The notes beneath the pieces are model-generated. The model ran no database searches and was not told where the DNA came from. It saw nothing but the letters and a program-made list of their open reading frames with translations. Source: Clostridia bacterium (GTDB lineage Bacteria; Bacillota; Clostridia; Christensenellales; Borkfalkiaceae). From it: a stretch of DNA of 11,818 nucleotides. The first letter of the stretch is position 1, and every line of letters begins with the position of its first letter. The stretch is from NCBI GenBank assembly GCA_900768525.1, contig CAAGDF010000032.1, positions 1-11,818 of the forward strand. The letters run 5' to 3'. The position numbers and the translations under genes are program-made. This document shows positions 1 through 6,046 of the stretch, piece after piece.

Positions 1-393
1 TAACGTATACTTTTGAAGAAGCAACTTGTTTCGGGCAATCGAAAAAGTATCGACCGTTTCGTTTTTAATCGAAGGCATATTCGCCTTTTTTAAAGCGACG
101 TTTATAAACTTTATATCGAAACCGATATTGTGCGCAACAAGCACGCTGTCACCGATAAAGTTCAAAAAGTCGGGCAATAGGTCGATTATCGTGCATTTTT
201 CTTTTAAATCAACATTAGTGATTCCCGTCAGAGTTTCAATTTCTTCTGTTAATGGTTTTATAGGTTTTACAAGTTTAAAAAACGTTCCCGCTTCGTTTCC
301 GTTAACGATACTCAAAGCCGATAAACGTATAATTTCGTCTTTATCAGGGTTAATTCCGCTCGTTTCTATATCGATTACAACGTAGTTATTCAT
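1..393 (-). CDS. DnaQ-like DEDDh 3'-5' exonuclease (partial, C-terminus off window)
   Basis: The 131 visible residues form the N-terminal two thirds of a DnaQ/polymerase III epsilon-type exonuclease domain, which removes nucleotides from DNA or RNA 3' ends using two metal ions. Exo I is VVIDIET (D8 and E10), Exo II is VAHNIGFD (N89, D93), and a following VDTFSIAR (D115) matches the usual strand after Exo II. The Exo III His/Asp pair lies beyond the left edge, so an intact active site cannot be confirmed. The start overlaps the end of the upstream 43-residue gene by eight bases (ATGAATAA), suggesting translational coupling within the AAA+ protease cassette. Free-standing exonucleases of this type can act in repair or in mobile-element and defence contexts; it could also be the first domain of a larger protein. 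Confidence 0.85.
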   Translation of the reverse strand, partial: MNNYVVIDIETSGINPDKDEIIRLSALSIVNGNEAGTFFKLVKPIKPLTEEIETLTGITNVDLKEKCTIIDLLPDFLNFIGDSVLVAHNIGFDIKFINVALKKANMPSIKNETVDTFSIARNKLLLQKYTL

Positions 394-517
394 CTCTTTC
401 CATTACCGTTTTTATAATATATTCTAATTCTTCTTCGGTTTTTACGACTTTCGCAACTTCCGTTAGAAGCGTATTTTTAGTTATTGTTTTCGCATAGTCT
501 ATGATTTCTTTTCTCAT
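386..517 (-). CDS. Small 43-residue protein of unknown function between protease and exonuclease
   Basis: A 43-codon gene whose ATG overlaps the stop of the AAA+ protease gene (ATGA) and whose TAA lies inside the start of the exonuclease gene. A purine-rich GGGGGTGGGAA just upstream of ATG can serve as ribosome binding site. The product is charged and predicted helical (many Lys and Glu, ending MERDE), with no signal peptide, membrane span or recognised motif. The double overlap is the main argument that it is real, because random short ORFs rarely fit so exactly between two coupled genes. I do not recognise the family. A small adaptor or regulator of a neighbour is possible but unproven. Confidence 0.6.
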   Translation of the reverse strand: MRKEIIDYAKTITKNTLLTEVAKVVKTEEELEYIIKTVMERDE

Positions 518-1782
518 ATTCCCACCCCCGATTTTTCTTTGATTTCCGCTATTTCGGAAGCTACAATCGTGTCCTTTTCCATAAGGCGTTTTGCCAGATT
601 ATCCAAGAACGCCCTGTTGTCGATAAGTATCTTTTTCGCCTTTGCGTAATACATTTCCATATCGGCGGTAATGCGAGTTTCTCGCAACGCAAGCCGCGCG
701 GGCGAACTGTCGCGCTCTTCCCAATATCCGAATCCGTACGAACAATAGTTATCGGCAAACCTTTGAACGATATCGAACGCACGGTGTAAATCGCTGTTAA
801 CGCCCGTATCGGGTTCGCCGAAAACGATTTCGCATGCAGCCTTGCCCGCAAGTAAGGCTATAACGCGGTTTTCCATATATATTTTAGATGCCCAATAATC
901 GTCGGAATTATGGTACGCCGTAAAACCGCCGATAGTACCCGTGTTTTTGCGAACCGAAACAAGGTCGACGCTGCCGCTTTCCAAAATTTCGGCAACGACG
1001 GCATGCCCCGCTTCGTGGTACGCGGTTCGCTCCAAAATAAAGGGATTATGCGGCACGCTGCACTCGGGCGCATTGTAAATAACGCGAAGGCATGCGCGAA
1101 TAACGTCGTCGTTATCTATCATTTCTTTGTTCGCATACCCCGCGTACTGCCCCGCGGTGTTTATAACCGTTTCCAATGCGGCGCACGACCTGCCGCTAAG
1201 CAGCCGCGCCACGTCCTCGGCATTTATCTCCGCAACAGCCTTCTTTTGCGAGAGATAATATTTTACTATTTCCACGGCATCCTCGCCCTGCGGCGTGTCA
1301 ACCGTTATTATCACGTCGAACCGACCCGCGCGCAAAAGAGATTTAGGCAAATTATTTGTGCCGTTGGTGGTGGCAAGCACGAAAACGTCCTTGCCCTTAA
1401 TCTCGTCTATACACGACTGAACGGTAACGTATTCTTCGGCGTTTCTATGGTGATCGTCCTCGTTGGCATACTTGTCCATATCGTCAAGAAGAATGATTGA
1501 CGGCTCGTTTTCCGCAGCTTCGGCAAACAAATTCTTGATTTCGTTGACAAATTCGCCGTCAGGCTTGTTTTTTCGGCAAACGAACGATTTTCTTCCGCTT
1601 GCCTTTATAAAACAGTCCGCCATAAGCGTTTTTCCCACGCCGGGTTCGCCGTCAAGCAAAAGCCCGCCGATGGGCGCAACGCCCAACGCTTTATACTTTT
1701 CGCTGTTCTTAATTACGTCGCAAAGCCTTATAAGCTCAGTCTTTACGTCTTTGTAACCGATGATTTTGTCAAATTCGCTCAT
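514..1782 (-). CDS. Soluble FtsH-like AAA+ ATPase / zinc metalloprotease
   Basis: The 422-residue protein has the FtsH order of domains: an AAA+ module with Walker A GEPGVGKT (45-52), Walker B IILLDD (96-101), sensor 1 Asn in LATTN (140) and the second region of homology RAGRFD with both arginine fingers (R151, R154). An M41-type peptidase follows, with HEAGH (256-260) and a likely third zinc ligand at D331 (NSDLHRAFD). It should unfold and degrade proteins using ATP. Unlike true FtsH (over 600 residues) it has no N-terminal membrane segments, so it is probably cytosolic. The Walker B second acid is Asp where FtsH has Glu, and the region holding the FtsH pore loop is shorter and lacks a clear FVG. 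The start is supported by AAGGAG ten bases upstream. It is the first gene of an overlapping cassette; substrate unknown. Confidence 0.9.
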   Translation of the reverse strand: MSEFDKIIGYKDVKTELIRLCDVIKNSEKYKALGVAPIGGLLLDGEPGVGKTLMADCFIKASGRKSFVCRKNKPDGEFVNEIKNLFAEAAENEPSIILLDDMDKYANEDDHHRNAEEYVTVQSCIDEIKGKDVFVLATTNGTNNLPKSLLRAGRFDVIITVDTPQGEDAVEIVKYYLSQKKAVAEINAEDVARLLSGRSCAALETVINTAGQYAGYANKEMIDNDDVIRACLRVIYNAPECSVPHNPFILERTAYHEAGHAVVAEILESGSVDLVSVRKNTGTIGGFTAYHNSDDYWASKIYMENRVIALLAGKAACEIVFGEPDTGVNSDLHRAFDIVQRFADNYCSYGFGYWEERDSSPARLALRETRITADMEMYYAKAKKILIDNRAFLDNLAKRLMEKDTIVASEIAEIKEKSGVGI

Positions 1783-1806
1783 ACAAAATGTGCTCCTTTT
1801 GTTTTC

Positions 1807-1829
1807 GTGCTTTCATTATATCAAAGCAC
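1807..1829 (-). promoter_or_regulatory. Promoter -10 of the FtsH-like gene inside an inverted repeat
   Basis: On the minus strand an extended -10, TGATATAAT (TATAAT at 1815-1820), lies about 30 bases upstream of the protease start; the -35 is weak. It sits inside perfect arms GTGCTTT (1807-1813) and AAAGCAC (1823-1829) separated by nine bases. There is no U-run after the repeat, so an operator fits better than a terminator. The regulator is unknown. Confidence 0.45.
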
Positions 1830-2115
1830 TAGGGGCGTTTTCGGTACATACAATATCACTGACAACAATTATTTTTCGATTTAACTTTTTCTGTTCCAAA
1901 AACGATATATAGTCAAATCTCTCGTCTAAAAAATCGGGAAAGTTTACCAGAATAAGCGGCTTTTCTTTATAATTGAAATCTCTTATACCGTTTACGAATT
2001 GACGGAATTTATTTATTTCCATAAAACATAAAAAGTTAAATATAGTCTGTTCGTTTGTGCTTAAATTGCAGTTAATCGACTTATAGCCCGCTTTTTTAAT
2101 TGCGATGAAACGCCC
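1816..2115 (-). pseudogene. Remnant of an ABC-type ATPase (C-terminal piece)
   Basis: An open frame of about 99 codons begins right after an in-frame TAA (2116-2118) and has no ATG until 2022, giving a 68-residue ORF. The part before that ATG still reads like protein: it carries an ABC-signature-like LSTNEQ, followed after the ATG by PLILVNFPDFLDE, which resembles a Walker B strand and D-loop with the acidic residues changed, and then a typical beta strand RKIIVVSD. I read this as the C-terminal end of an ABC/SMC-like ATPase that has lost its Walker A half. The 68-residue ORF could still be translated, but no good ribosome binding site is visible. Family assignment is tentative. Confidence 0.4.
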
Positions 2116-2135
2116 TTAAATAACTTCGAGCGATT

Positions 2136-2363
2136 TTACATTTCTTTTATCAGTTCGGAAATATCTTTGCTTTTTCCAATAATTTCAGCGTCGGCAAATA
2201 AGTCAAGCGCGGTTCTTATAAATACTCTCGCACCCGTCGAGCCGATTTCCTCTAACACATCGACAAATTTATAACTGTTGAGTTCGTCTTGTCGTGCTTT
2301 TAAAACCTGACCGATAATTTGCATGATTGCTTTTTTGCCGTCGTCGTTTATCTGAACTTTCAT
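2136..2363 (-). CDS. Hypothetical 75-residue protein
   Basis: The start at 2363 is chosen over an ATG at 2399 because AAGAGG lies six bases upstream; the earlier ATG overlaps the preceding gene. The 75 residues (starting MKVQINDDGKK) look mostly helical and acidic, with no signal peptide, cysteine or known motif. It follows the 61-residue gene by ten bases, so the two are probably co-transcribed. I do not recognise the family. Good ribosome binding site and gene-like composition support expression, but function is unknown. Confidence 0.6.
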   Translation of the reverse strand: MKVQINDDGKKAIMQIIGQVLKARQDELNSYKFVDVLEEIGSTGARVFIRTALDLFADAEIIGKSKDISELIKEM

Positions 2364-2373
2364 ATTCGCCTCT

Positions 2374-2559
2374 TTATCTTGCGTTATGCGTAGAAACAAG
2401 CGAGCCGCGGTCGTTATAGGTGTAAACCGTATTGCCTTTTTTTACCGATACGGAAGAACCCGTATACCCGTGCAATTCTCCGCTTTTGGTAAGCAAAAGT
2501 TTGTTGTGTTCGCCGTAAACGTATACCATACTTCCTTTTTGAACAGCCGTAATTATCAT
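2374..2559 (-). CDS. Small conserved beta-rich protein of unknown function
   Basis: The 61-residue product starts MIITAVQKGSMVYVYGEHN and continues with LHGYTGSSVSVKKG and NTVYTYNDRGSL: alternating short strands separated by Gly/Asn turns, suggesting one small beta sheet. I recall similar short proteins scattered in bacterial genomes without known function; this is memory, not a search. The start is fixed by AAAGGAG nine bases upstream; a longer frame to 2613 has no such site. It is the first gene of a pair with the 75-residue gene. A weak promoter (CTGAAA, 18 bases, TATTAT) precedes it, close to the palindrome at 2633-2644. Confidence 0.65.
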   Translation of the reverse strand: MIITAVQKGSMVYVYGEHNKLLLTKSGELHGYTGSSVSVKKGNTVYTYNDRGSLVSTHNAR

Positions 2560-2632
2560 AAATATTATCTCCTTTGCGGTGGACTTTTCCGCCTCGCAAT
2601 TAAATAATATCAAAACTTATGTACCGTTTTCA

Positions 2633-2665
2633 GGACATTTGTCCATTGATAAATACCACTATCAA
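2633..2665. repeat. Two adjacent inverted repeats between small-gene pair and Cys-rich gene
   Basis: GGACATTTGTCC (2633-2644) has five-base arms around a two-base centre. Next to it, TTGATA (2646-2651) and TATCAA (2660-2665) form a second dyad that overlaps the stop codon of the Cys-rich gene. Neither has a U-run, so they are weak terminators at best; an operator for the small-gene pair is the alternative. Confidence 0.3.
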
Positions 2666-3333
2666 ATCCATTTACCTGTAATTGAATTAAATTTATACTT
2701 ATAATTCGTATTTTCTAAATAATCTTTGATAATTTCTTCCTGCGGCTTACCGCAACAAGGCTTAGGATATGCACCCCACACGAATTTTACTCCGTGAGCC
2801 ACCAAATGCGCCAATCTTGCATAAGCAGTTCCATTACTTTTACAAGAATTATATTTCCCCATGCTTTTTATTGCTTCTTTGCAATTTTTCCGACCTATTA
2901 CTTTTCCCCAGCTTACTATAATAACCTCATCATCTTTTGTAAAATGCCCCGAATCCAAAAAAGTACTTTCTTCTTTTGTCAATCCCACTATTTTACAAAA
3001 TTTCATACAGTCTTTTACATCTGCTATGCAAGGACTTTTCAACGAACACAAGTTTGTATATGTATAACTAATCGGCTCAATATGTTCATAATATGGTTTA
3101 GACACATCAAAATTCGTGCTGACAAGTATGACATTCCACGGATAAGCAGCTGCTCCCTTTTTACTAAATGCACCATAAAACTTCTTTTCTTTCCCGTTAA
3201 GCCAAAAAGTTTCCGCATACTGACCAATCAGTTCACGCTTAACTGCTTTTTTATACATGTCGCCACTTGAACTACTTAAGCCACAGTTTAAAGCACAAAG
3301 AATCATTTTTTGCGCCATTTCTCTAAAATCCAT
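2662..3333 (-). CDS. Hypothetical Cys-rich 223-residue protein
   Basis: Start 3333 is chosen because AAAGGAG lies nine bases upstream; an ATG at 3354 comes before that site and would read through it. The protein has ten cysteines (13, 17, 96, 102, 109, 113, 151, 164, 193, 194), including a C102-C109-C113 cluster and a CC pair near the end, with no signal peptide or membrane span. The spacing could bind metal or an Fe-S cluster, but I recognise no family. Codon choice is more AT-rich than that of the neighbours, which hints at a separate origin. It has its own near-consensus promoter, so it is probably a single-gene unit. Confidence 0.7.
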   Translation of the reverse strand: MDFREMAQKMILCALNCGLSSSSGDMYKKAVKRELIGQYAETFWLNGKEKKFYGAFSKKGAAAYPWNVILVSTNFDVSKPYYEHIEPISYTYTNLCSLKSPCIADVKDCMKFCKIVGLTKEESTFLDSGHFTKDDEVIIVSWGKVIGRKNCKEAIKSMGKYNSCKSNGTAYARLAHLVAHGVKFVWGAYPKPCCGKPQEEIIKDYLENTNYKYKFNSITGKWI

Positions 3334-3365
3334 TTTTCTTTTCTCCTTTATCATTTGTTTTCTGT

Positions 3366-3394
3366 ATTATATCACACCTAATCCGATATCTCAA
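3366..3394 (-). promoter_or_regulatory. Sigma-A promoter of the Cys-rich gene
   Basis: On the minus strand TTGAGA (3389-3394), a 17-base spacer and TATAAT (3366-3371), with an extended -10 TGA directly before TATAAT. It ends about 32 bases before the ATG at 3333. Confidence 0.75.
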
Positions 3395-3468
3395 CTACTT
3401 TTGCCTTGTCGCCATAACAATTTCGCTCATCGTTTCGGTTTTCAAAACAAACTCAAATAAATATTTTC

Positions 3469-4500
3469 TTATTTATATTTTTCTTCCGCGGTTTTAAGAT
3501 TTTGCTTAATTCTTTCTCTTAAAATCTGCGGAGATTTAATTTCAACGTATTTAAGGTACTGCATCGCCCAGTATTCCATAGCCCTTAAACTCGAATAGAC
3601 CGTAACCGAGCAGGTTTTTTCGGCAATCTGATTGACGACAATGTTTTTCCCGAACCAATCGACCACCTGATCGACCACCCATTTAGGACATTCAAACGTT
3701 ATGCTTGTTATTTCGTCGTTGAAAATGTACGGCATCGCGCATGAATATTTTTTATAATCGATGCCGCTTTCGTAGCCCTTAATGCTTCTCAGCGGAGTGA
3801 CAGGTGCTTCGGTAATGTTTATGTTCGTAATCTTATCGACTCGGTAATGCCCTATCGTTTTATACTTTTCGTTTAAAAACATAAGATAATAGTGCTGATT
3901 GTGTAAAATCAGCTGATACGGGCTTGCCGTTTGCGTGGACGTCTTGTTCAGCTTTTTATCGACGCCGTACATGTTGTAATCGAAAATAATTTGTCTGCCT
4001 TGCTCGATCGCTTCGTCGATTACGTCTATGTTGTAAAACAACGCTTTGTTTTCGGTTTTATCCCAGTCTTTAATCGAATAAACGTGTTTTACGTTCGACT
4101 TAAAATACTTGTTTGAAAGCGAACATAGTTTCTCTATTAAATCCTTGGTGTATTTTTCCGAAATATGCTTGCTCGCAAGAACGCCGTCGATCAAGAGCCG
4201 CAGTTCGGAATCTTCAAACAGCCTTTTGCCGAGAAACGTGCCTTTGCGCCTGTCCGTTTCGATCTCTATAGCCGTTACGGTCTTGGTCGCCGATTCCTTT
4301 TCAAACATATCCTGCAAAAGACGAATGTTCCGCCCGACAGCCTTTCGGTCGGGCTTGATATCGTAATCATCCTCTAAAAGTTTGATTATTTCTTCCTGCT
4401 TAAGCGGGTGATTTGCGTCGCTGTAATACTCAAGAATTTGCATTATGCGTATTATAAGCAATTTCTTCGCTTCGGAACTTTCCGTCGCCATTTCTTTCAT
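3469..4500 (-). CDS. WYL-domain transcriptional regulator (HTH-WYL-WCX)
   Basis: A 343-residue regulator with a winged helix-turn-helix at about 15-75 (LKQEEIIKLLEDDYDIKPDRK, then RNIRLLQDM), a WYL domain at about 158-240 with SPYQLILHNQHYYLMFLN and GHYRVDKI, and a C-terminal WCX region at about 262-340. WYL domains bind nucleic acid or small ligands; such regulators often control phage-defence and DNA-repair genes (BrxR and CapW are known examples). The start is supported by AAGGAG eight bases upstream. It is divergent from the glycosylase-nuclease operon across 225 bases that contain two strong promoters, so it most likely controls that operon and itself. Length and domain order are usual for the family. 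Confidence 0.9.
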   Translation of the reverse strand: MKEMATESSEAKKLLIIRIMQILEYYSDANHPLKQEEIIKLLEDDYDIKPDRKAVGRNIRLLQDMFEKESATKTVTAIEIETDRRKGTFLGKRLFEDSELRLLIDGVLASKHISEKYTKDLIEKLCSLSNKYFKSNVKHVYSIKDWDKTENKALFYNIDVIDEAIEQGRQIIFDYNMYGVDKKLNKTSTQTASPYQLILHNQHYYLMFLNEKYKTIGHYRVDKITNINITEAPVTPLRSIKGYESGIDYKKYSCAMPYIFNDEITSITFECPKWVVDQVVDWFGKNIVVNQIAEKTCSVTVYSSLRAMEYWAMQYLKYVEIKSPQILRERIKQNLKTAEEKYK

Positions 4501-4536
4501 TGTTAATTCTCCTTAAAGGTATATATTTATTTCAGC

Positions 4537-4576
4537 ACCGTAAATTCATTTTAGCACGGTCGAACAATTTTTTCAA
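4537..4576 (-). promoter_or_regulatory. Promoter of the WYL gene with overlapping dyad
   Basis: On the minus strand TTGAAA (4571-4576), 17 bases, TAAAAT (4548-4553) with an extended -10 TGC. An inverted repeat ACCGT (4537-4541) / ACGGT (4556-4560) straddles the -10 and the expected transcription start, a placement that would allow autorepression by the WYL protein. Confidence 0.7.
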
Positions 4577-4647
4577 CCTTTTATGCACTAAAAACGGTAC
4601 GCAACGCCTTATCGCAAGATAAACGAACGATTAAACGCTTACAGAGG

Positions 4648-4691
4648 TTGATTTATTTATAAAAAAAATGTATAATCTAAATCGATAATCG
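4648..4691 (+). promoter_or_regulatory. Sigma-A promoter of the glycosylase-nuclease operon
   Basis: TTGATT (4648-4653), a 17-base spacer and a perfect TATAAT (4671-4676). The short palindrome CGATAATCG (4683-4691) lies at about the transcription start and is a possible repressor site. A small stem with a GCAA loop (4609-4622) lies upstream of the -35. Confidence 0.75.
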
Positions 4692-4725
4692 GTTCAAAAA
4701 ACATATACAAGGAACAAAAGCGGCA

Positions 4726-6024
4726 ATGAACAACCTTGAAACCATTGCAAAAAAACTGCACAAGTTAAATTTCGGCGATAACGGAATAATGCAAATGAAT
4801 TGGCATGGCAAAAGCGATTACCGTTATTCCGAAGAAGTGCTTGAAAAAGAAAATGACGATAATAAAATATTGAACCACGCAAAAGACGGTTGTCTTGCTT
4901 GTTGCGACGTATGTAAAAAGAAATACGGTTTGCTCCCGTCGTCAATAACGCACGGCACGCACACGCTCGATTTTCTTGACGCACACGCAATCGGACATGA
5001 CCAAATCGAAACCTGGTCGAAAAAGCCCGTGCTTTTCGTAATGGAAAACCCCGCAAGCGTAAACGCAAATTTTTACCCTGCAAAAGACAGCTTGCCCGCA
5101 ACACCCAAACGCTGGTATTGGATCATGGGGCAAAGCGAACGAAAAAACGAGGATTTTATTTATCCGAATTATTTTTCGACCCGTGAGTACGGATGGATGA
5201 TTTATTCGGTTATACGAACCTTCAAAATGGCAAACGCATATGTAACCAATATGGTAAAATGCGGAATTGAGCAAAGCGGTTATGTTACAACCGAAAAATA
5301 CGATCCACGCGCAGTGTCCGAGTGTATAAACAGGCATTTAGTAAAGGAAACCGATACTTTATGCAACGACGAACAAGACGTTGTAGTCTTTGCTTTCGGC
5401 GATAGAGTTTATAATATACTTTTCAGAGCAAAAAATTGTTTTAATAAAAAACTGCATTTATATAAACTCCCGCACCCGGCAAGACAAATGCCTAACGACC
5501 ATAGAAAATTTGTTTTATTCGGGCAAATTTACAGTGCGCTTTTAGAGAACGACTTCTACGAACAAAACGAAAAACCCGATATCGATGACTTGTTGCGCGT
5601 AAACATCGCCGATAGCGAGCCTGATTTGGCTGAGATAGTCGGAATTTGGGCAAATGAACGCAAAATCATAAACCGCGAACTTGAGTATTCAAAGAGTAAA
5701 TCTTATAAACCACAGCGATTATCTTATGAAATAACGGCAAACGACGAGTTTTATACGACGATTGTCTTTCGTATAATCGAAAAGTTATCGTTTAACAATA
5801 ACGGTTATAATGTGTGCTGGCTTGAATACAGTATAGAAAACAATTCGCTGTCGCTCTATGCAGGCAAAAATAAAACGGCTAACGTAGCAGTGCCCGAAGA
5901 ATATGCAAAAAGTACTTTCGTCTATGCCGAAATGCAATCTTTACTTAATTTCCCGCAATTCAAAAAGTATTTTGAGCCGATAATCGGTTGTGATTTTGCC
6001 CAAAATACGATTTATAAATTATAA
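4726..6024 (+). CDS. Uracil-DNA-glycosylase-superfamily protein with Fe-S cysteines and extra C-terminal domain
   Basis: A 432-residue protein whose first ~275 residues follow the UDG superfamily pattern: motif 1 strand VLFVMENPAS (103-111; N108-P109 recalls the NPG type), YVTNMVKC (172-179), a VVVFAFGDRVYNIL strand-helix (219-232) and the C-terminal loop LPHPAR (248-253, H250). Cysteines at 56, 59, 60, 63 plus C179 and C200 resemble the 4Fe-4S ligands of family 4/5 enzymes (CxxC then two spaced Cys). It should flip out and excise a base, but the target base is unknown. Residues ~285-432 form a separate region I do not recognise. AAGGA lies about 12 bases before the ATG, somewhat far. It is first in an operon with the DUF2779-type nuclease 22 bases downstream, and divergent from the WYL gene. 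Fold call fairly sure; activity inferred. Confidence 0.75.
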   Translation: MNNLETIAKKLHKLNFGDNGIMQMNWHGKSDYRYSEEVLEKENDDNKILNHAKDGCLACCDVCKKKYGLLPSSITHGTHTLDFLDAHAIGHDQIETWSKKPVLFVMENPASVNANFYPAKDSLPATPKRWYWIMGQSERKNEDFIYPNYFSTREYGWMIYSVIRTFKMANAYVTNMVKCGIEQSGYVTTEKYDPRAVSECINRHLVKETDTLCNDEQDVVVFAFGDRVYNILFRAKNCFNKKLHLYKLPHPARQMPNDHRKFVLFGQIYSALLENDFYEQNEKPDIDDLLRVNIADSEPDLAEIVGIWANERKIINRELEYSKSKSYKPQRLSYEITANDEFYTTIVFRIIEKLSFNNNGYNVCWLEYSIENNSLSLYAGKNKTANVAVPEEYAKSTFVYAEMQSLLNFPQFKKYFEPIIGCDFAQNTIYKL

Positions 6025-6046
6025 AAACTATTTTATCGGAGAAAAA

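Noticed and set aside
26..385. Plus-strand ORF of 119 codons
   Set aside because: It is antisense to the DEDDh exonuclease, whose minus-strand reading has clear Exo I and Exo II motifs.
910..1500. Plus-strand ORF of 196 codons
   Set aside because: It lies antisense to the FtsH-like protease, which has Walker and HEAGH motifs; no ribosome binding site or domain in the antisense reading.
1816..2022. Similarity in layout to the C-terminal strand region of Csn2
   Set aside because: Only a general ABC-like pattern is shared, and there is no Cas9, Cas1, Cas2 or CRISPR array in the window.
3436..3468. AT-only hairpin after the WYL gene as terminator
   Set aside because: The stem has no G-C pairs of note and no clear U-run; it cannot be told apart from AT-rich background.
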